A stretch of DNA of 64,000 nucleotides. Source: Tubiluchus corallicola. Lineage: Eukaryota; Priapulida; Priapulimorpha; Priapulimorphida; Tubiluchidae. Each line of letters opens with the position of its first letter. Positions within the stretch are counted from its first letter, which is position 1. Location of the stretch: positions 62,001 through 126,000 of the forward strand of contig JAQGDQ010000589.1 of NCBI GenBank assembly GCA_030141605.1, read 5' to 3'. Below are positions 40,874-53,704 of this stretch, piece by piece. Under the pieces are notes generated by a model. That model saw nothing but the letters and a program-made list of their open reading frames with translations. It searched no databases and was not told where the DNA came from. The position numbers were made by a program, and so were the translations under genes.

Positions 40874-41249
40874 GTAAGCAAAAATAATATAATAATTACT
40901 ATAGTTATATAATATTAATTATAATAATGATAGTATTTACACCAAGCAACAACTATAGGATAGCTGTAAGAAGATTTTGAATATTTGCTGAGAAAGAATA
41001 TATTCTTCAGTTATTATATTCCTGTTGTATTTTTATTTTTAGTATCTCCTTTGGTATTGAAAAGAACGCCTAAATATTTGTACGGACAGTAGAACGCAGT
41101 GTGTTAAAGATGTGTTTACAAGTAATAGAACAGGTGTTCATTTAGAGAGGAAAAGTTTGTCACAGGTGTTTGAATTTAAGAGAAGCGAAACTGAATTTTA
41201 TAACATGGAGTGGTTAAGAGTATATACCTCCTGTAATGTAATGCGAGTT

Positions 41250-42300
41250 GCTGGACTATAATTGGGAAGGAGCGGGAATAACCTCATTTCTTGAACAGAA
41301 GTTTATGACCCAAGCTACGCGAAGGACAAAGGCGAAGCGGAGTTTCTCAGGTGAGAGGCTACGCGACCTGGACATCTGGTTGAACTATTGCACCACCTTG
41401 AGCGTCAGCACGCGAGATGATGAAATCTCCGCATGGGTATATAAGATGGTGTTTGACAAGGGCTCAGGGTGAAGAGTCGGCGGCGAGGAGTTGGAACTAA
41501 GTGGTTGTGGGTGAACCACGTGCAGAGAGAGAGAGAGAAGAGACTGGAGAAGCAAAGACAACGTAAGACCAGCGTGGACATCGAATCTGCGTACTCAATG
41601 AATTGAGCACTGGGCTACGAATCAAGTCTTGCAACGGATTTGGAATTGACCAATTGAACAGTCATCATTGGTCATTCCACCAAGTTAAATGAACTTAACG
41701 TATCGTAACTTGAGAGCAACTCTGCATAGTAAATTCACAGTGTAATAGACACCTTAAGTGTGACGTGTGGTTGATTGTAATAATAATATGTTTCACATTG
41801 TAAATTAGCACCTTAAGTGCGAAGTGAGGAAATCGTTAAGGGAAACTGTTTAGTATCTCTGGGAGCTAATTATAAATTGTGATCGTCTTTTGCGATTAAG
41901 TACATATATTGTAATTTAGCAAACTAAGAGTAATTGTTGTAAACAATAAACGGATCTCGCTTAATCATAAATGATTAGTTCGAGTATGCTTAGAGGTGTC
42001 TCAGTTAAGCAACATCGAATTCTGTAAACGAATCTAAGGATTTGCTGTGTACATTAAGTATTCTACGAGTTCAATTGCGGGAACTTTTGCTAGATAGCTT
42101 TAGAGATTAAGACTTTTTCACAACGCGGAGTCGTAGAAACAGTCTTGTGAGAAGGAATTATTGCTCTATAGATTTTATCTTAAGCTCTAGTAGCCGGGTT
42201 ACGAATAACCTTTTAGCAATTAATGTAATAGACGTGAATCCCTCCTTCAGTCTTAAGTCAAGTTTTATACGATCACATGTGTCACATAAGAATCAATATT
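41250..42300 (+). mobile_element. Solo LTR candidate A
   Basis: Contains TATATAAG at 41438-41445 and AATAAA at 41944-41949, and shares diverged blocks in the same order with 43635-44910: a GAGCACTGG...GCTACG stretch, GACCAATTGAACAG/ATTGGTCATTCC, CACCTTAAGTG, and GCGGGAACTTTTGC after the poly-A signal. Both end near TACGATCACAT. No gag or pol lies on either side. Exact termini and target-site duplication are not resolved; a short frame at 41248-41472 is not kept between the copies. Confidence 0.5.
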
Positions 42301-43304
42301 AATTAGGGAGATTAATATAGCATATCAAAGAGTGACTAAGATAATAAAGTGATAACTGGTACTCGGATCCAGGATCATTAAGAAGGAGATAATACGTTTG
42401 TATTGTTTTGTGATGTAATAATATGATAATTGTAATTGTCCAGTCATCTAAATACAATTTTAAAACCTAAAATAAATCTTTCATAATTTATTTGTAGCTT
42501 TAGATACCCACAATAAACTCCAAAATGCTCATAATATAATTTTATTTTTTCTTAAATTATAAATGTAGTCTACTTCGAGCTCTGTTACGTTAGTTTACGG
42601 CAGAATGTTCAACAACCTTCACCTGCTCTCCCAACCTTTTCATTTTTTATAATAAAAAAGCTTTCAATAAAAGTGTTAACAGCCACCGTCACGACAGCCT
42701 TATTATCTGCATTACTAATCGTAATTTCTTGGTATTAGTACCTGGTGTGACATCTTTTTTGTAATTATGTTTCTCCAATCTAAAAGCAGGAGTACTGAAC
42801 TATACTTACGCTCCTCCTCCCAATTGACCCGCAGGCAAACCGGCTTTTCCCCTGATATCAAAAAAACATTTTTGATTTTTCTGTTGCTCTTTGGTAGCTG
42901 TAACGTCACGGCTGAAACTTATTAGCGCCGTTAATCATAGATTATCCTATCATAACAGCCACAATATTGTTAGTCATATTTAAACAACAAAGGCTATATT
43001 TTGTTGTTTAAATATAGGATTTATTAGCAGGATCTCGCTTGGGGGAACAAGAAAAATGAACAATATGTAGGTAAGTATCTAACTAGCTGTTAAAACTGTT
43101 ACTGTTACAAACAATGGGCTGTGACGCTGTACCATCTGACGATTGGGGGTAGGTTGTTTGATCAAAGGTAGTTGTTGGTTTACAATTTGACTGGACTGAC
43201 CGAGCTAAAGAAAAGGGGGACCAATCATCTACCTGTCAGCTCCAGACATTGGCGAGCTTATAGGCAGTCAACGGGTGAGGGGGGCTGTTTATTGAGCAGA
43301 GTGG
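42301..43304. other. Intergenic with a hairpin
   Basis: Mostly AT-rich and featureless. A 16-bp inverted repeat (42976-42991 and 43000-43015) lies in it and is listed separately. Confidence 0.4.
42976..43015. repeat. Short perfect hairpin
   Basis: Arms ATATTTAAACAACAAA and its exact complement, separated by about 8 bp. A further pair, ATCCTAT near 42942 and ATAGGAT near 43014, extends the symmetry outward. Confidence 0.7.
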
Positions 43305-45830
43305 TTCGGATGTGGGGTAATCTGTTGTACTCATTATGATAATGCAAACGATAATGGGTAGGCAACTAATACACAAACAATCAATTGCATAAATATTGTA
43401 GAAATAATTACTAAGCAATAACAAAGAATGTATGTAAAAAAACACTATCATTAGTCAAACACTAATTTAACTACTTTTGAATGAGCTAAATATGGTTACC
43501 TTTTACCATGTTTCCAAAATAAACAAAACACTTTAAGCCGGGGACTTACTGTATCAAGTCAATAAACTAACAAATAAATTGGCAAATGATGTGCAACAGC
43601 TAAAGCCAACTAAAAAGGGGTATCCATGTGCTTATGTTATGAATAAATTTCGGAAAACGAATTTCGGTAAATATTAATTGAGTTATCAGATGAATTAGAT
43701 TCAGATGATAAACTCGCGTCTCCCTGATTTTGTCAAGGAAATTTATATAGATTGAATATGGAACTCACCCAGCTGGCGCTCGAATTTAATGAGTTAAAAT
43801 TGTCACACGATAGTGGAAGGACAGGTGTAGAATTCGAGAAGACACTGTTGTTTAAGCAGCATGCATGCAGAGTGGAAGACAACAAGTAGAAGGTCACTAG
43901 CAATTAGTTGTCGCGTGCAAGGAAGATAATTAAGAGAGCCAAGGTCTAGTATCAGTGCTCATCGAACATTAAGATGAAATCAAAAGTTATGCCGCCCAGA
44001 TGGTGCGGAAGAAGTCAAAAGCGGCAAAATGTAGGAACAGTCATTATTGGTTATAAAATCAGAAAGTGAAAGTGTTAGCCTTTGTCCAGGAGGTAGAGTG
44101 TTGCCAGATGGCGCAGACTTTTGAGATATAAGCTCAGGAAAAATATTCCAACAACACACAACGGGGTAATGTGAGCATCACATACACCACGAGCGAGAGA
44201 GGGAGTCTGACAGTGGTTGCTGCCATATCATGTTGTGTCCGGGACATCTTCTGAGAGATAGAAGCAACGTTTGCCCAGCGTGGAGGAACAATCTACGTAC
44301 TTAGCATAGACTGAGCACTGGTGCTACGTAGTCTCGATAGGAAACAGGGATTTGGCCAATAGCAGTTGTACATTGGCCAATCCACAAGTTAAGTGTTTTA
44401 ACTTATCTATTTTGTATTTTGTATCTGATATAGTTGTAACCGTAATGTTGTATGAATTAAGCACCTTCAGTGCATCATACCAATATCGTAAGTCATTAAG
44501 TGAATAGCATCTTCTCTGGAGCTAGACATTAGTTGTAAACGCCCACCGGCGTATAAGGCCAAATCTTGTATTGGAACCAGAGGTGATTAAATTGTAAACT
44601 GTAAAGTTCAATAAAGTCTATCCGCTTTGTTAACTTAGACATTGAGTTTGTGAATGTTTAAAGCGTTATCGGTGACTCGTAATCGCAACACTAAATCCTT
44701 CATTCGAACCTGAAGCGATTTGCAGTGTAAATGAGAGCTCATTTGCGGGACCTTAGCGACTTAACTAAAGCCCTCGGAGTCGGGTAATCGATAACCGATC
44801 AATTACCTATAAGCAATCGATAAGCGAATCCAAATCATTAATTAATTCAATCATTTAAGATCACTCTATACTATACGATCACATTAGAGAGTGAGAAATT
44901 GATACTTAACTAAAAGCCACCCCAAATGATGCAGTCCTCACTAGCGCTATGATGATCAACCAGCATTATCTCTCTTAGAAAGTACACAATGGTTGAGTAG
45001 ACCTATTAAGTCTAACGTAGGGCGCCTCTATGATGAGGCTGCAGCTCAGTGTCTCTTAATGTCGCCACAAATTTCTTGAACAGCAGGGAGGTTAAGTCCA
45101 GCTTCCACGCAACTGCTAGCATCAGCAAAGCAAATACTCAATCGTGCAACTTACAGTCTCTGGGTTGTTACCGTACTGGGGGTGCCTCGTCACCTCAAAC
45201 ATGGATCCGCCTCTCAACGGTTTGTCGGTACGCCCATAACACTTCCCAGCGATACGATTACAGCAATGAGACAAAGTCTTAATTGTCACCAAACTTCGTG
45301 GAAATGTCTCTCATCAAAAACATCTGCCCACTCAGTTGTTCAATAGTTTCACACCTCATGGATATACGTTATAACTGACTACGTGGACAATACTACTCAC
45401 GTCATATCAGTCTACGTGCCGTACCTGGAGTAAAGTTGCTGACCTCTTTTCGATACCTGCTAGAGTAGTCGTAGGCATAGGTATACGCTGGCTTCCTACA
45501 GCTATCATTACAAGCGATTAAACTGGCCCTCCCGCAGTACTTACTAACCTTGACTAATGGCTATTATCGTTTACAGGCCATAGAAAAGATGTTTTTCATA
45601 CTAATATTACTTTACTTCCACATTTGATCGAAATGTAGAATACATATTGAGAATTGCACAGCATAGAATGGCCAAAAATGATTGGGAATGTATTTTCTTT
45701 CCCAAACACTGCAACTGGGATGGCCAACCAACTGACAGACTAACTGAACAAACACCATACTCACATGACATAAGCTGCTACACTAGTCTATTTATGTAGG
45801 AAGCAGACATGCGCGTTTTAGACGCATTGT
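43305..45830 (+). repeat. Repeat D, copy 2 (split by LTR B)
   Basis: Left part 43305-43630 matches 760-1090 and right part 44915-45830 matches 1095-2060. The sequence between is absent from copy 1. Confidence 0.7.
43635..44910 (+). mobile_element. Solo LTR candidate B inserted in repeat D
   Basis: About 1.3 kb with TTATAAAA at 44051-44058 and AATAAA at 44610-44615, related to candidate A. It sits between the halves of repeat D; the sequence before it (GTGCTTA) and after it (ACTTAAC) may hold a short CTTA target duplication, but the edges have drifted. It has no long ORF. Confidence 0.55.
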
Positions 45831-46780
45831 CAAGTACACGAATACGTTGTCTGATGCACTTAACCTTTGACCTTTCACAATCATCGTCAATCGTTGTGAA
45901 AACGGCTTATTATTTTTATACAGGCTGGCACTTGACAAACCCTATTGAATACTTAATGACAAAGCCTGAGCCTATTTAATGTCAAAGCCTGTGGCTGCAA
46001 GAATTTTACATTTCTTACAATGCAGTTTATTTTGAATCTTATTCGATCACAATATTCTACGGCACACACTCGCGCAAACAGTCAAGCAATAAAAAACTAG
46101 TAATATCAACGCGTTAATTATGCAACATAGTAAAACCTGAGACAAAAAATACAAACGCCGTTACCGTAAGCTGCTCTAAGTTACTGCAAATCACATATCT
46201 ATCAAAATTTACAGAAAGAGCAGAGGTAAGATTTTGCGCAGTAGCTGTTAATCAAGTAAGATTTCGTATCATCAGCACAAATTCTGATGAAAGCATTAAC
46301 TTGAATATACGTTAGCTGAGTTTGGTAAGCACTATCTTTCAATCTGCACATATAATAATGGCCTAGAGTACTTCTCATAGGCACTAATATTGCTCCAATA
46401 TACAATTGATCATTGCCGAGCATCAAAAATTTATCGGCAGAATTACCAGAGCTAAAATTGCTGATGTTCTCAATAGCAAAATAAAGACAACAGTTTATCA
46501 GTTTATGTAAATTTCATATAGTTGATCAACAAAAGTTGATCATTGGCATTCAGAATGTGATTTAATAAGTACTTGCCGAAGAAAGCACCAATTCAATTTA
46601 CTTTCCTGTAAGTTTATTAACATATAACTACATAAAGTAAAACAGGTTACAAAACGCAGCCATGTTTCGGTGTCAGCAACTGAAATAACAATGATAGCAA
46701 CGGCAGCTGCAACAATGGCAATGGGAGCAACTGCAATGCCAACGTCACTAGCAATGCTGGCAGTTGCAGTTACAATGTGG
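45831..46780. other. Intergenic, nothing recognised
   Basis: No convincing ORF or repeat apart from the start of a low-complexity GCAAC-rich lead-in to the minisatellite at about 46680-46780. Confidence 0.4.
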
Positions 46781-46781
46781 A

Positions 46782-47160
46782 CACCAAGCAGTTCAAGCAC
46801 CAAGCAGTACAAACACCAAGCACTGCAAACACCAAGCACTGCAAACACCAAGCACTGCAAACACCAAGCAGTACAAACACCAAGCAGTTCAAACACCAAG
46901 CAGTACAAACACCAAGCACTGCAAACACCAAGCACTGCAAACACCAAGCAGTACAAACACCAAGCAGTTCAAACACCAAGCAGTACAAACACCAAGCACT
47001 TCAAACACCAAGCAGGGCAAGCGCCAAACAATGCAAGCACCAAGTGGCGCAAAAACGCCAAGCAGTGCAAGCGCCAAGCAATGCAAGCACCACGTGGAGC
47101 AAAAACACCAAGCAGTGCAAACGCCAAGCAATGCAAGCAGCAAGTGGCGCAAAAAACCAT
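46782..47160. repeat. 16-bp minisatellite, open in several frames
   Basis: Tandem units of the form CACCAAGCA(C/G)TGCAAA, about 15 clean copies of 16 bp to about 47010, then variant 16-17 bp units with GCGC and GGAGC changes to about 47160. Three units (48 bp) give 16 codons, so every plus frame encodes a shifted version of the same peptide (KHQALQTPSTANT). All three plus frames and at least three minus frames stay open through it. Overlapping frames span 46670-47351 on plus and 46540-47257 on minus. No other coding support. Confidence 0.9.
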
Positions 47161-47199
47161 GTGGTGCAAATTCATTTGGTGCAAAAACCATGTCATGCC

Positions 47200-47700
47200 T
47201 TAAAAACATTACCCTACAGGAGCACATCAATGCGCAAACTGCCCACGAATCTTTCAATTATTCATTGATCTTCACGAAAATGAAGTTGCATCTCAAACAA
47301 TTCAAACTTATTTTGATGTTGTTTTTCTTGTTTTTTGTGCACGATAAATAACTGTCACATGTTTTTGTCATCGTTATCATTACCATCATCGTCATTAATT
47401 TTAACAAATCTTTATTATTAAACAATTAAAATTGATTTTTCTAATTAAATTAATCATCAAAGAGGGTAAAAACCTAGCACTTGAAAAGTTTGAAAATACC
47501 AGGTATAAAGTGTCCAAAGTTGCCTAACTAGAAAATATTACTGGTTCAACGACTACAAACTCGTTCAACGCTGGTACACGTTCAACAACACGTTCATGAT
47601 AGTATGTTTCCGTGTACAGCAACTGGGGAAAATGAAAGTAGGAGACACAGCGTAAATACACGTATCAAAACTTACAGTTCGGGGAGAAAGTTTTACGACA
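47200..47700. other. Spacer, nothing recognised
   Basis: Contains a short AT-rich stretch and no gene-like frame outside the minisatellite read-through. Confidence 0.4.
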
Positions 47701-47733
47701 GATTTTTAACGTCAAATTTTATGTGTGTTTCAG

Positions 47734-47898
47734 CTGCCGTTGTGTGAACCAAAGGAATGTGTTGCCAAGGAACTTTCCAGACTAGAGAATTACGCTCGAC
47801 ATAGAGAAATTTACAACAGCACCTTACTGGAGTCATTTGCAGCTTCAATTGGTAGCAGTAAATCACAACACGAAAACGACCCAGGACAGAAGAAATAG
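47734..47898 (+). CDS. Candidate terminal coding exon, family unknown
   Basis: A good acceptor, TATGTGTGTTTCAG|CTG, is followed by 54 open codons and TAG at 47896-47898. The peptide starts LPLCEPKECVAKELSRLENY and is amphipathic and helical-looking (ARHREIYNSTLLESF), with two Cys, an NST glycosylation site and a polar tail; this is unlike chance translation of the AT-rich surroundings. The phase (0) matches the donor at 40873. If joined directly they would give a 146-residue type II protein, but missing exons between are as likely. I do not recognise the family. Confidence 0.4.
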   Translation: MPLCEPKECVAKELSRLENYARHREIYNSTLLESFAASIGSSKSQHENDPGQKK

Positions 47899-47899
47899 A

Positions 47900-49820
47900 A
47901 GCTTCTGATGATTAAATTAGAACAACTGAGAAAAAAGTCTTTAGTGATTTACTTCATATGACAATCCTAATTTATTTATGAAACATTTTTATTTCACACT
48001 TTTGTATTTGGCCTGCTAACATAACTTGGGACTGTGATGACAAGGGTTGTAGCCTGTAATTATTATTATAATGATAACTGCTTACAGATTTCTCGTGTGG
48101 GAGATATTCTGTTATTTGTTATTATCAACCGAATCTGCAAAAATATCTGAAGCTGGAATCGAACCAGCAACGTTATTTAATGTTATGAATCAGCAGAATT
48201 GGAGAGCGTACCCCCCCCATTGAAAAAACATTCTTAATGTAAAAGATACCAGCAGTTTATTGTCAGGATGTTTTTGTCCAAAGTTTGCCTAAAATTTAGT
48301 GTACAATAACTGTGGCCCTATAAATGTGAGAAAAAAACAGCATGTAAATAAACAAACTACAATATTAAACTATAGATAACTACATACAAATGATCAGGCA
48401 AGTATGTTCGAGCCTATCCATGCTTGTAAAACTAACATTTTAAAAGTGCACCCACAACTCATTTGTAGCCAATGAGGACTAACCAAAGTATAATTGATGC
48501 ACTGTAACTTTGTAACACCTGTTCTCAACTTTTGACATTTACCTCAAAGCCCCTGTCAGACAGAGTTGTACAGAATCTCAATGGTGCAAGCGATAAGGAA
48601 CAAAGTTCGCGTCATGAAAAGTGAACGCATGTTAATCAATGGTCCCTGACACACAGAATCCGTTTGCCTCTTCTACCAACCGAGGCTTGCCTACCATGAG
48701 TCGACAGCCATAGTCCGCTGTGGGCTCCTCATAAGCCATTTTCAGCAGTTCATAAAGTGGTTTATTGTGAAATGAATTTGGCCATTATTTCACTTGCCAC
48801 AATGCATTTTTGCTTATTACTAACGAGGTTCTTTGTTTATTTGTGGTTTTTACAGCATATAATTCGTTTATAAAAATTCATAACGTTCATATGCATAAAA
48901 CTAAAGCATTTTAATCCGCAACACTTATTTACGATTGCAGTATCACGTAAAGACGTACAAAACACGTAAGAAATTATACAATGTATGGACCTCACAATCT
49001 ATTATTACAGTAAACTGATATACAGAAATTCAAGTGTAACTGAAAACATTTTTCGTTATTACTCTTGATCGTTTGAAATAATTTTGCAATTTCTCCTTTA
49101 CTTCGCCTTCTGCCATAAATGGATCTGAGCCACATTGTCCGTTTTGTTCGTTTGAGCTCTCCTTGCTTAACGTTACGAACCATAATGTAACCGGATCCAG
49201 TGATTGACGCATTTTCGACATTCTGAATTAGCCGGAAAACTAATTGAATTTTGTGCTTCCCGCCCAGAAAACGGACTGTGGCAAAACTCCTTGTTAGTTA
49301 CCCAGAGAAAGACACAGAGTGCTGATTCCGACGGGCGCCTTGTAGAAGTTGGAAGACGCCTTGTGGCTTACGGATTACGGATTACGGTTTGCTATTTTTT
49401 TCTTTTATTGGGCGTCACTTAAATGGTTTTAAACTAACTTCTTTTACATAGGACATGTGCACCCAGTTTATGTAGCGAGCTTTCCTACTTTTGCTCTCCC
49501 ATTTTGCTAAACTTCAATCATTTTTTACCACAAGGAAGAAAATTTTTGGTCATAATTTTAAGAACTGGATCAGAGTTTTTTTATACAATAACATCGAAAG
49601 TTATGTACCTAACAATAGGTTGTACAGTAGTTTCTTCAATTACAGAAAAAATAAATAAATAACTGCACTGCATGTCGTGTGAGGCCATTTAACACGATTC
49701 CTCTTCGAACCGTCACTTTTCTGACACTTTTAGTGTGAAAGTGCAACTCTTAGAGCAGATGTGATTTTATATCTGTTGTTTGACCGATTTATCAGTGGAG
49801 TAAAAATGCATTGTTTCCAT
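47900..49820. other. Intergenic, one tRNA-like arm
   Basis: The minus strand at 48152-48168 reads GCTGGTTCGATTCCAGC, a perfect T-arm with B-box, but no matching acceptor or D-arm is seen, so no tRNA is called. The ORF at 49204-49422 has no known motif. Confidence 0.4.
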
Positions 49821-49824
49821 CACT

Positions 49825-49888
49825 TGGTATAATAACAATAATAATAATAACAACAACAACAACAATAATAATAATAATAATAATCATC

Positions 49889-49923
<35 letters not shown>

Positions 49924-51060
49924 TAATAATAATAATAAATAATAATAATAATAAATTTATTTGGAAATGCAAATATAATATCTAGAAACACTGAGAAAAA
50001 TAGATATTAATAATAATGATTTAATTTTGATATGATAGCATGCATATAATAAATGGCAAGAACAAGAAGTAAAACTTATTAGATGCTTGCACCATTGTAA
50101 ACACGTCCACATAATACTAAAGAACAAAAAACCCGAGGGTTTTAGGCAACTTAAAAAAAAGTTGTGCAAACCAAGGATAGAAGTAATGGATAAAAGAAAT
50201 GTTCAAAAGGATAGGAAGATTGGCTTGTGAAGATTCAGCTCATGAGATGACGAACCACTCTAGATTCTACGCAAAAAGAACACAAGGTTATGACTGTTGT
50301 GTCACACAGGAACAATAGGTAGTTACAGAGACTAATTTTTATAAGAAGCAAACAGATATCGTTTAACCGACGTTTCAAAGATGTAAATGTTACACTGGCA
50401 CTTTACATTGGGTGGTAGTGAGTTCCAAAGTTTAGGTCCGCTATGGCTAATGAAATGTTTTGGTTCTGCAGTAACTGAGTTTTTAATCATTATAGCGAGC
50501 ATTGTGTGATTTGACATTCTTAATTACAGTATTCTTGAGGTAAGCAGGGAACAGATCATTGTTAGACTTATAAACAAACATGGCTGTGTTATAGGAAATC
50601 AGATCATCAATTATTAGTATTCTACACTCATTATAACATGATTTAGTAACTGGACTGAATTTGGAGAGTCTGTACAGGGTGTGTATGAATTTACGTTGCA
50701 AGCTGTGAAGTGGATTTAAGTTTGTCTTGTAAGTACTACCCAGAAGTATATTTATATAGGAAAGATATTGTAAGACTAATGTGTTATATAAAGTTATTAA
50801 GTAAAATTCAGTTAGGGAGTTTTGAATGCATGTTATTATTCATATATTTTAGCTATTTTAAGTCTGATCATATTTATATGAAAATTCCAATCCAGATTTT
50901 CGTGGAGGATAATGCCCAAAAACTTGATTTGACTAACTATTTCTATAGATGTATCATCAATAGAAATTTTATAATATTCTGGAAGGAAAGTTTTATTTCT
51001 GGCACGAAATATAATACAAGCGTTTCCCCGAGTTACGTACTAAAATGATATTAATTGTAA
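49825..51060 (-). mobile_element. 5'-truncated LINE with (ATT)n tail
   Basis: On the minus strand, RT thumb-type sequence comes first (NACIIFRARNKTF, then IKFLGIILHENLDWNFHI, about 51040-50870). Next, 50701-50483 has ILIIDDLISYNTAMFVYKS, and 50517-50332 has HFISHSGPKLWNSLPPNV, the usual C-terminal GP..WN.LP block of CR1/Jockey-type ORF2. The 3' UTR ends in a run of ATT/AATA units at about 49960-49828. Frames are broken between the blocks. Confidence 0.75.
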
Positions 51061-51129
51061 ACAAATTAGACAATATCTTAGTATTATCTGAAATTCCCAC
51101 TCAGCGATATTTGCAGTCCTGAAGTCAAA

Positions 51130-51299
51130 AATGAACAACATTAAAATGGCAAACCAGATTCTCTCTCTCTTGCAGCGCGAGTCATCCTTAAATGGCATTG
51201 TCCCAAGCATATGCTCAAAGATACTAGTGTCTCTGTCTCTCTCTGTTGCCCTCCCACTCCCCCTCCCCCTCCCTCTATTTCTCTCTCTCTCTCTCTCTT

Positions 51300-51364
<65 letters not shown>

Positions 51365-52340
51365 AGCTGATTACATGTAATTAAATGTAGTTGTTCAATG
51401 GACCTCATGTTTTCGTACTGCATTTACTTTGATCCAATTTGCAGGTAATAATTCATCTGTTTAAAATTCTCAGAAAGGGTAACTTATCCCAGCTTGATTA
51501 CTTGATGGAACAATGGTCACTGTTGTACTAAGAAAGGCATTATGTTAATCTTGTAACTTAATATCTGTATCTTGTAAGTTGCTTAACAACGCAAGATTAA
51601 AGAAACAACTCGCCTTATAACGTCAATTTAGCGCTTTCTTGATTCGTATTAGTGCAATAGAAGTTGTTTATAGTTTTGAAACAGAAATTGAGGGAATTAA
51701 CATGAGCCTCATGATAACACCAGTAACAATTAGTAAAGAGCGACTTTTAAAACTTTTTGGGGGATGAACAAAATTAAGATCTCGTGTTAATTGCTACACA
51801 GCAGCAGGGAATGTCAGATGAACAAAACAAATTTTTATTTCATTATCTTACTGACGGAGTTTTAGTTAATACTTACTTATTTCTACTTGCATTTATTTTT
51901 AGGAATTTTGCTTTTCTAAGCCGGGAAGCTTTCTATCATCATCCTTAGATGTTTACAAATATTCCCATATTGGCTGCTACAGGAATAATTTTTGGATGAA
52001 TGACTGGCGCCTGGCTATTAGGATTTATGCCATTCATCCTGTAAAATATCATACAGAGAATTTCTGCTGGACTGACCAAGCGCCTGTTTTCTAGGATTAA
52101 AGCAAATTATCTTGGAGTTAATCGGTTTAGACCTGGATTAAGCTTTTGTTGTTGAGACGAGCTAGTCGTGTTTGTAAATTGAGCTGTCATTTAGAAAATG
52201 AGCGTCTGCATTCAAGCCACAAGCTTTAACCTGTAAACAAAAAAGCTTCGAAATCTTAAGCTCCTCTGAAGTTCAGAACCTGCGGCATCAAGTCAAAGTC
52301 CCTCAATCTCCAGCTTTGGAAGCTGGGATAATGAGATGCT
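51130..52340 (+). repeat. Block B partial copy 4
   Basis: Follows the order of copy 1: sequence left of the CT tract, CT tract, GTAGTT..., TAGTAAAGAGCGACTTTTAA, GACTGGCGCCTGGCTATTAG, ATTGAGCTGTCATTTAGAAA. It is clearly older than copies 1 and 2, with many substitutions and gaps. Confidence 0.6.
51225..51362. repeat. Compound (CT)n-(CA)n microsatellite
   Basis: CT and CCCTCC units change to about 8 CA units at 51346-51362. It occupies the position of the CT tract in block B. Confidence 0.9.
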
Positions 52341-52689
52341 TTATCATGACATTGGTGTATCATTGCTATATTATAATAAGTCTTGTATGACTGTAGAAAA
52401 ATCTGCATTGCATTTGAAATAAAACCAAATACGAAACTCCCCATTTATATGACATTAGCAGATTTTGATCAAAAGAGACGCACATTCCACTCATGAGCCC
52501 TCCACAGTACTCTACAATCACTATTAGAGAAAGGTGGAAGAGTGTTTTAAATTAAACAGGGAAAATTAGCCGTTAAGGGATAACGAGCGATCTGAGGGAT
52601 ATAAATTGTGCTTAAATTGTGCCGTGAACTAGAAAATAAAATGAAATAATGACGGACATGTGATAAACATTGAAGTTTGTTTGTTAAAA

Positions 52690-53300
52690 GTCGGGAACTT
52701 TTCTTAAGTCTCACAATAATTATTAGCTCTGGGTTTTCAGTTAGTAAATGCGCGTTTGTAAAATTCTTTTTATCAGGTTATTTTTGAGCAACTGAACGAA
52801 TTCTTATTTTCAAAATTTACGTTTAGCTCTTAGAAGCGTCACCTTAGTTATCCGATTACTTTCTTTGTTGAGGCGTTCTGCATGGTCTAGTGAAAAGGGT
52901 AATTTGTGATATATAGAATAGACGCCGACTTTCTCTTACAAAGATAATCCGCTTAAATTGCTAGGATTAGTTTCGTTTTGATGTTCAGGGCGTTTTAAAA
53001 CCAGTTTAGGATAATTTCTGGGTGGCTGGGCGCCTACTTTTAGAATTAACGTCAATCATTCTAGAGTTAAGCAGCTTTGTGCGTTGATAGCATCTTTGTT
53101 GATGCATAGGCAAGGGGATTAACATTTTTGTTGATGTACAGAGAAGCTTTGTCTGAAATTGATCTGTCATTAAGTAAATTATACCTGAGCTGAACAGTGA
53201 GATGTTATCTGAGAATAAAGCTTCAGAATCTAAAGGCTTTTTTTCTAAATGTAAATTGTTCATGTGAGAGAAATGCTGGTATCTGATGTTTAAGACATTC
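52690..53300 (+). repeat. Degenerate block B relative
   Basis: TTCTAGAGTTAAGCAGCTTT, GATCTGTCATTAAGTAAATT and ATAAAGCTTCAGAATCTAAA follow the order of 5560-5760 with low similarity. Probably an old copy. Confidence 0.4.
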
Positions 53301-53704
53301 GCCATGGTATTTATAAAACAACAATACGCCTAGTAAAATAAACGGATTATACTAAAATTTACCACTTGTTGATCAGTAAAATGTGACAATTTCAATGAAC
53401 GTAAAGAACATCAAAACATAGTTAAAGAGAATAAATTTTGTCTTAATTTTGATTTTTGATTTGCCTCTTACAAGCATGTACATAAGGGCAGAAATTTGGA
53501 AACTCTGACAATGCAGACAGGACTGAAATAAGCTACGAAACAAATGCAAACAAATTTGCTGTAATTAATAATGTCATTAATTAGATAATGACAGTGAAAA
53601 CCTAACACCGATTACCGGGCAAATAAGGATTATATGAAGCTTATATATTTATTTATATAAAGCTATAAAGCTGTGATATTGTTAAAGCTAGGTGGGGTTT
53701 TTTG

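Noticed and set aside
46540-47351. Protein-coding gene with KHQALQTPS repeats
   Set aside because: All frames are open because the unit is 16 bp without stops; no evidence selects one frame.
48110-48200. tRNA gene on the minus strand
   Set aside because: T-arm is perfect, but acceptor stem and D-arm cannot be paired.
49830-49960. CRISPR-like or structural repeat
   Set aside because: Simple ATT/AATA run that fits the tail of the adjoining LINE.
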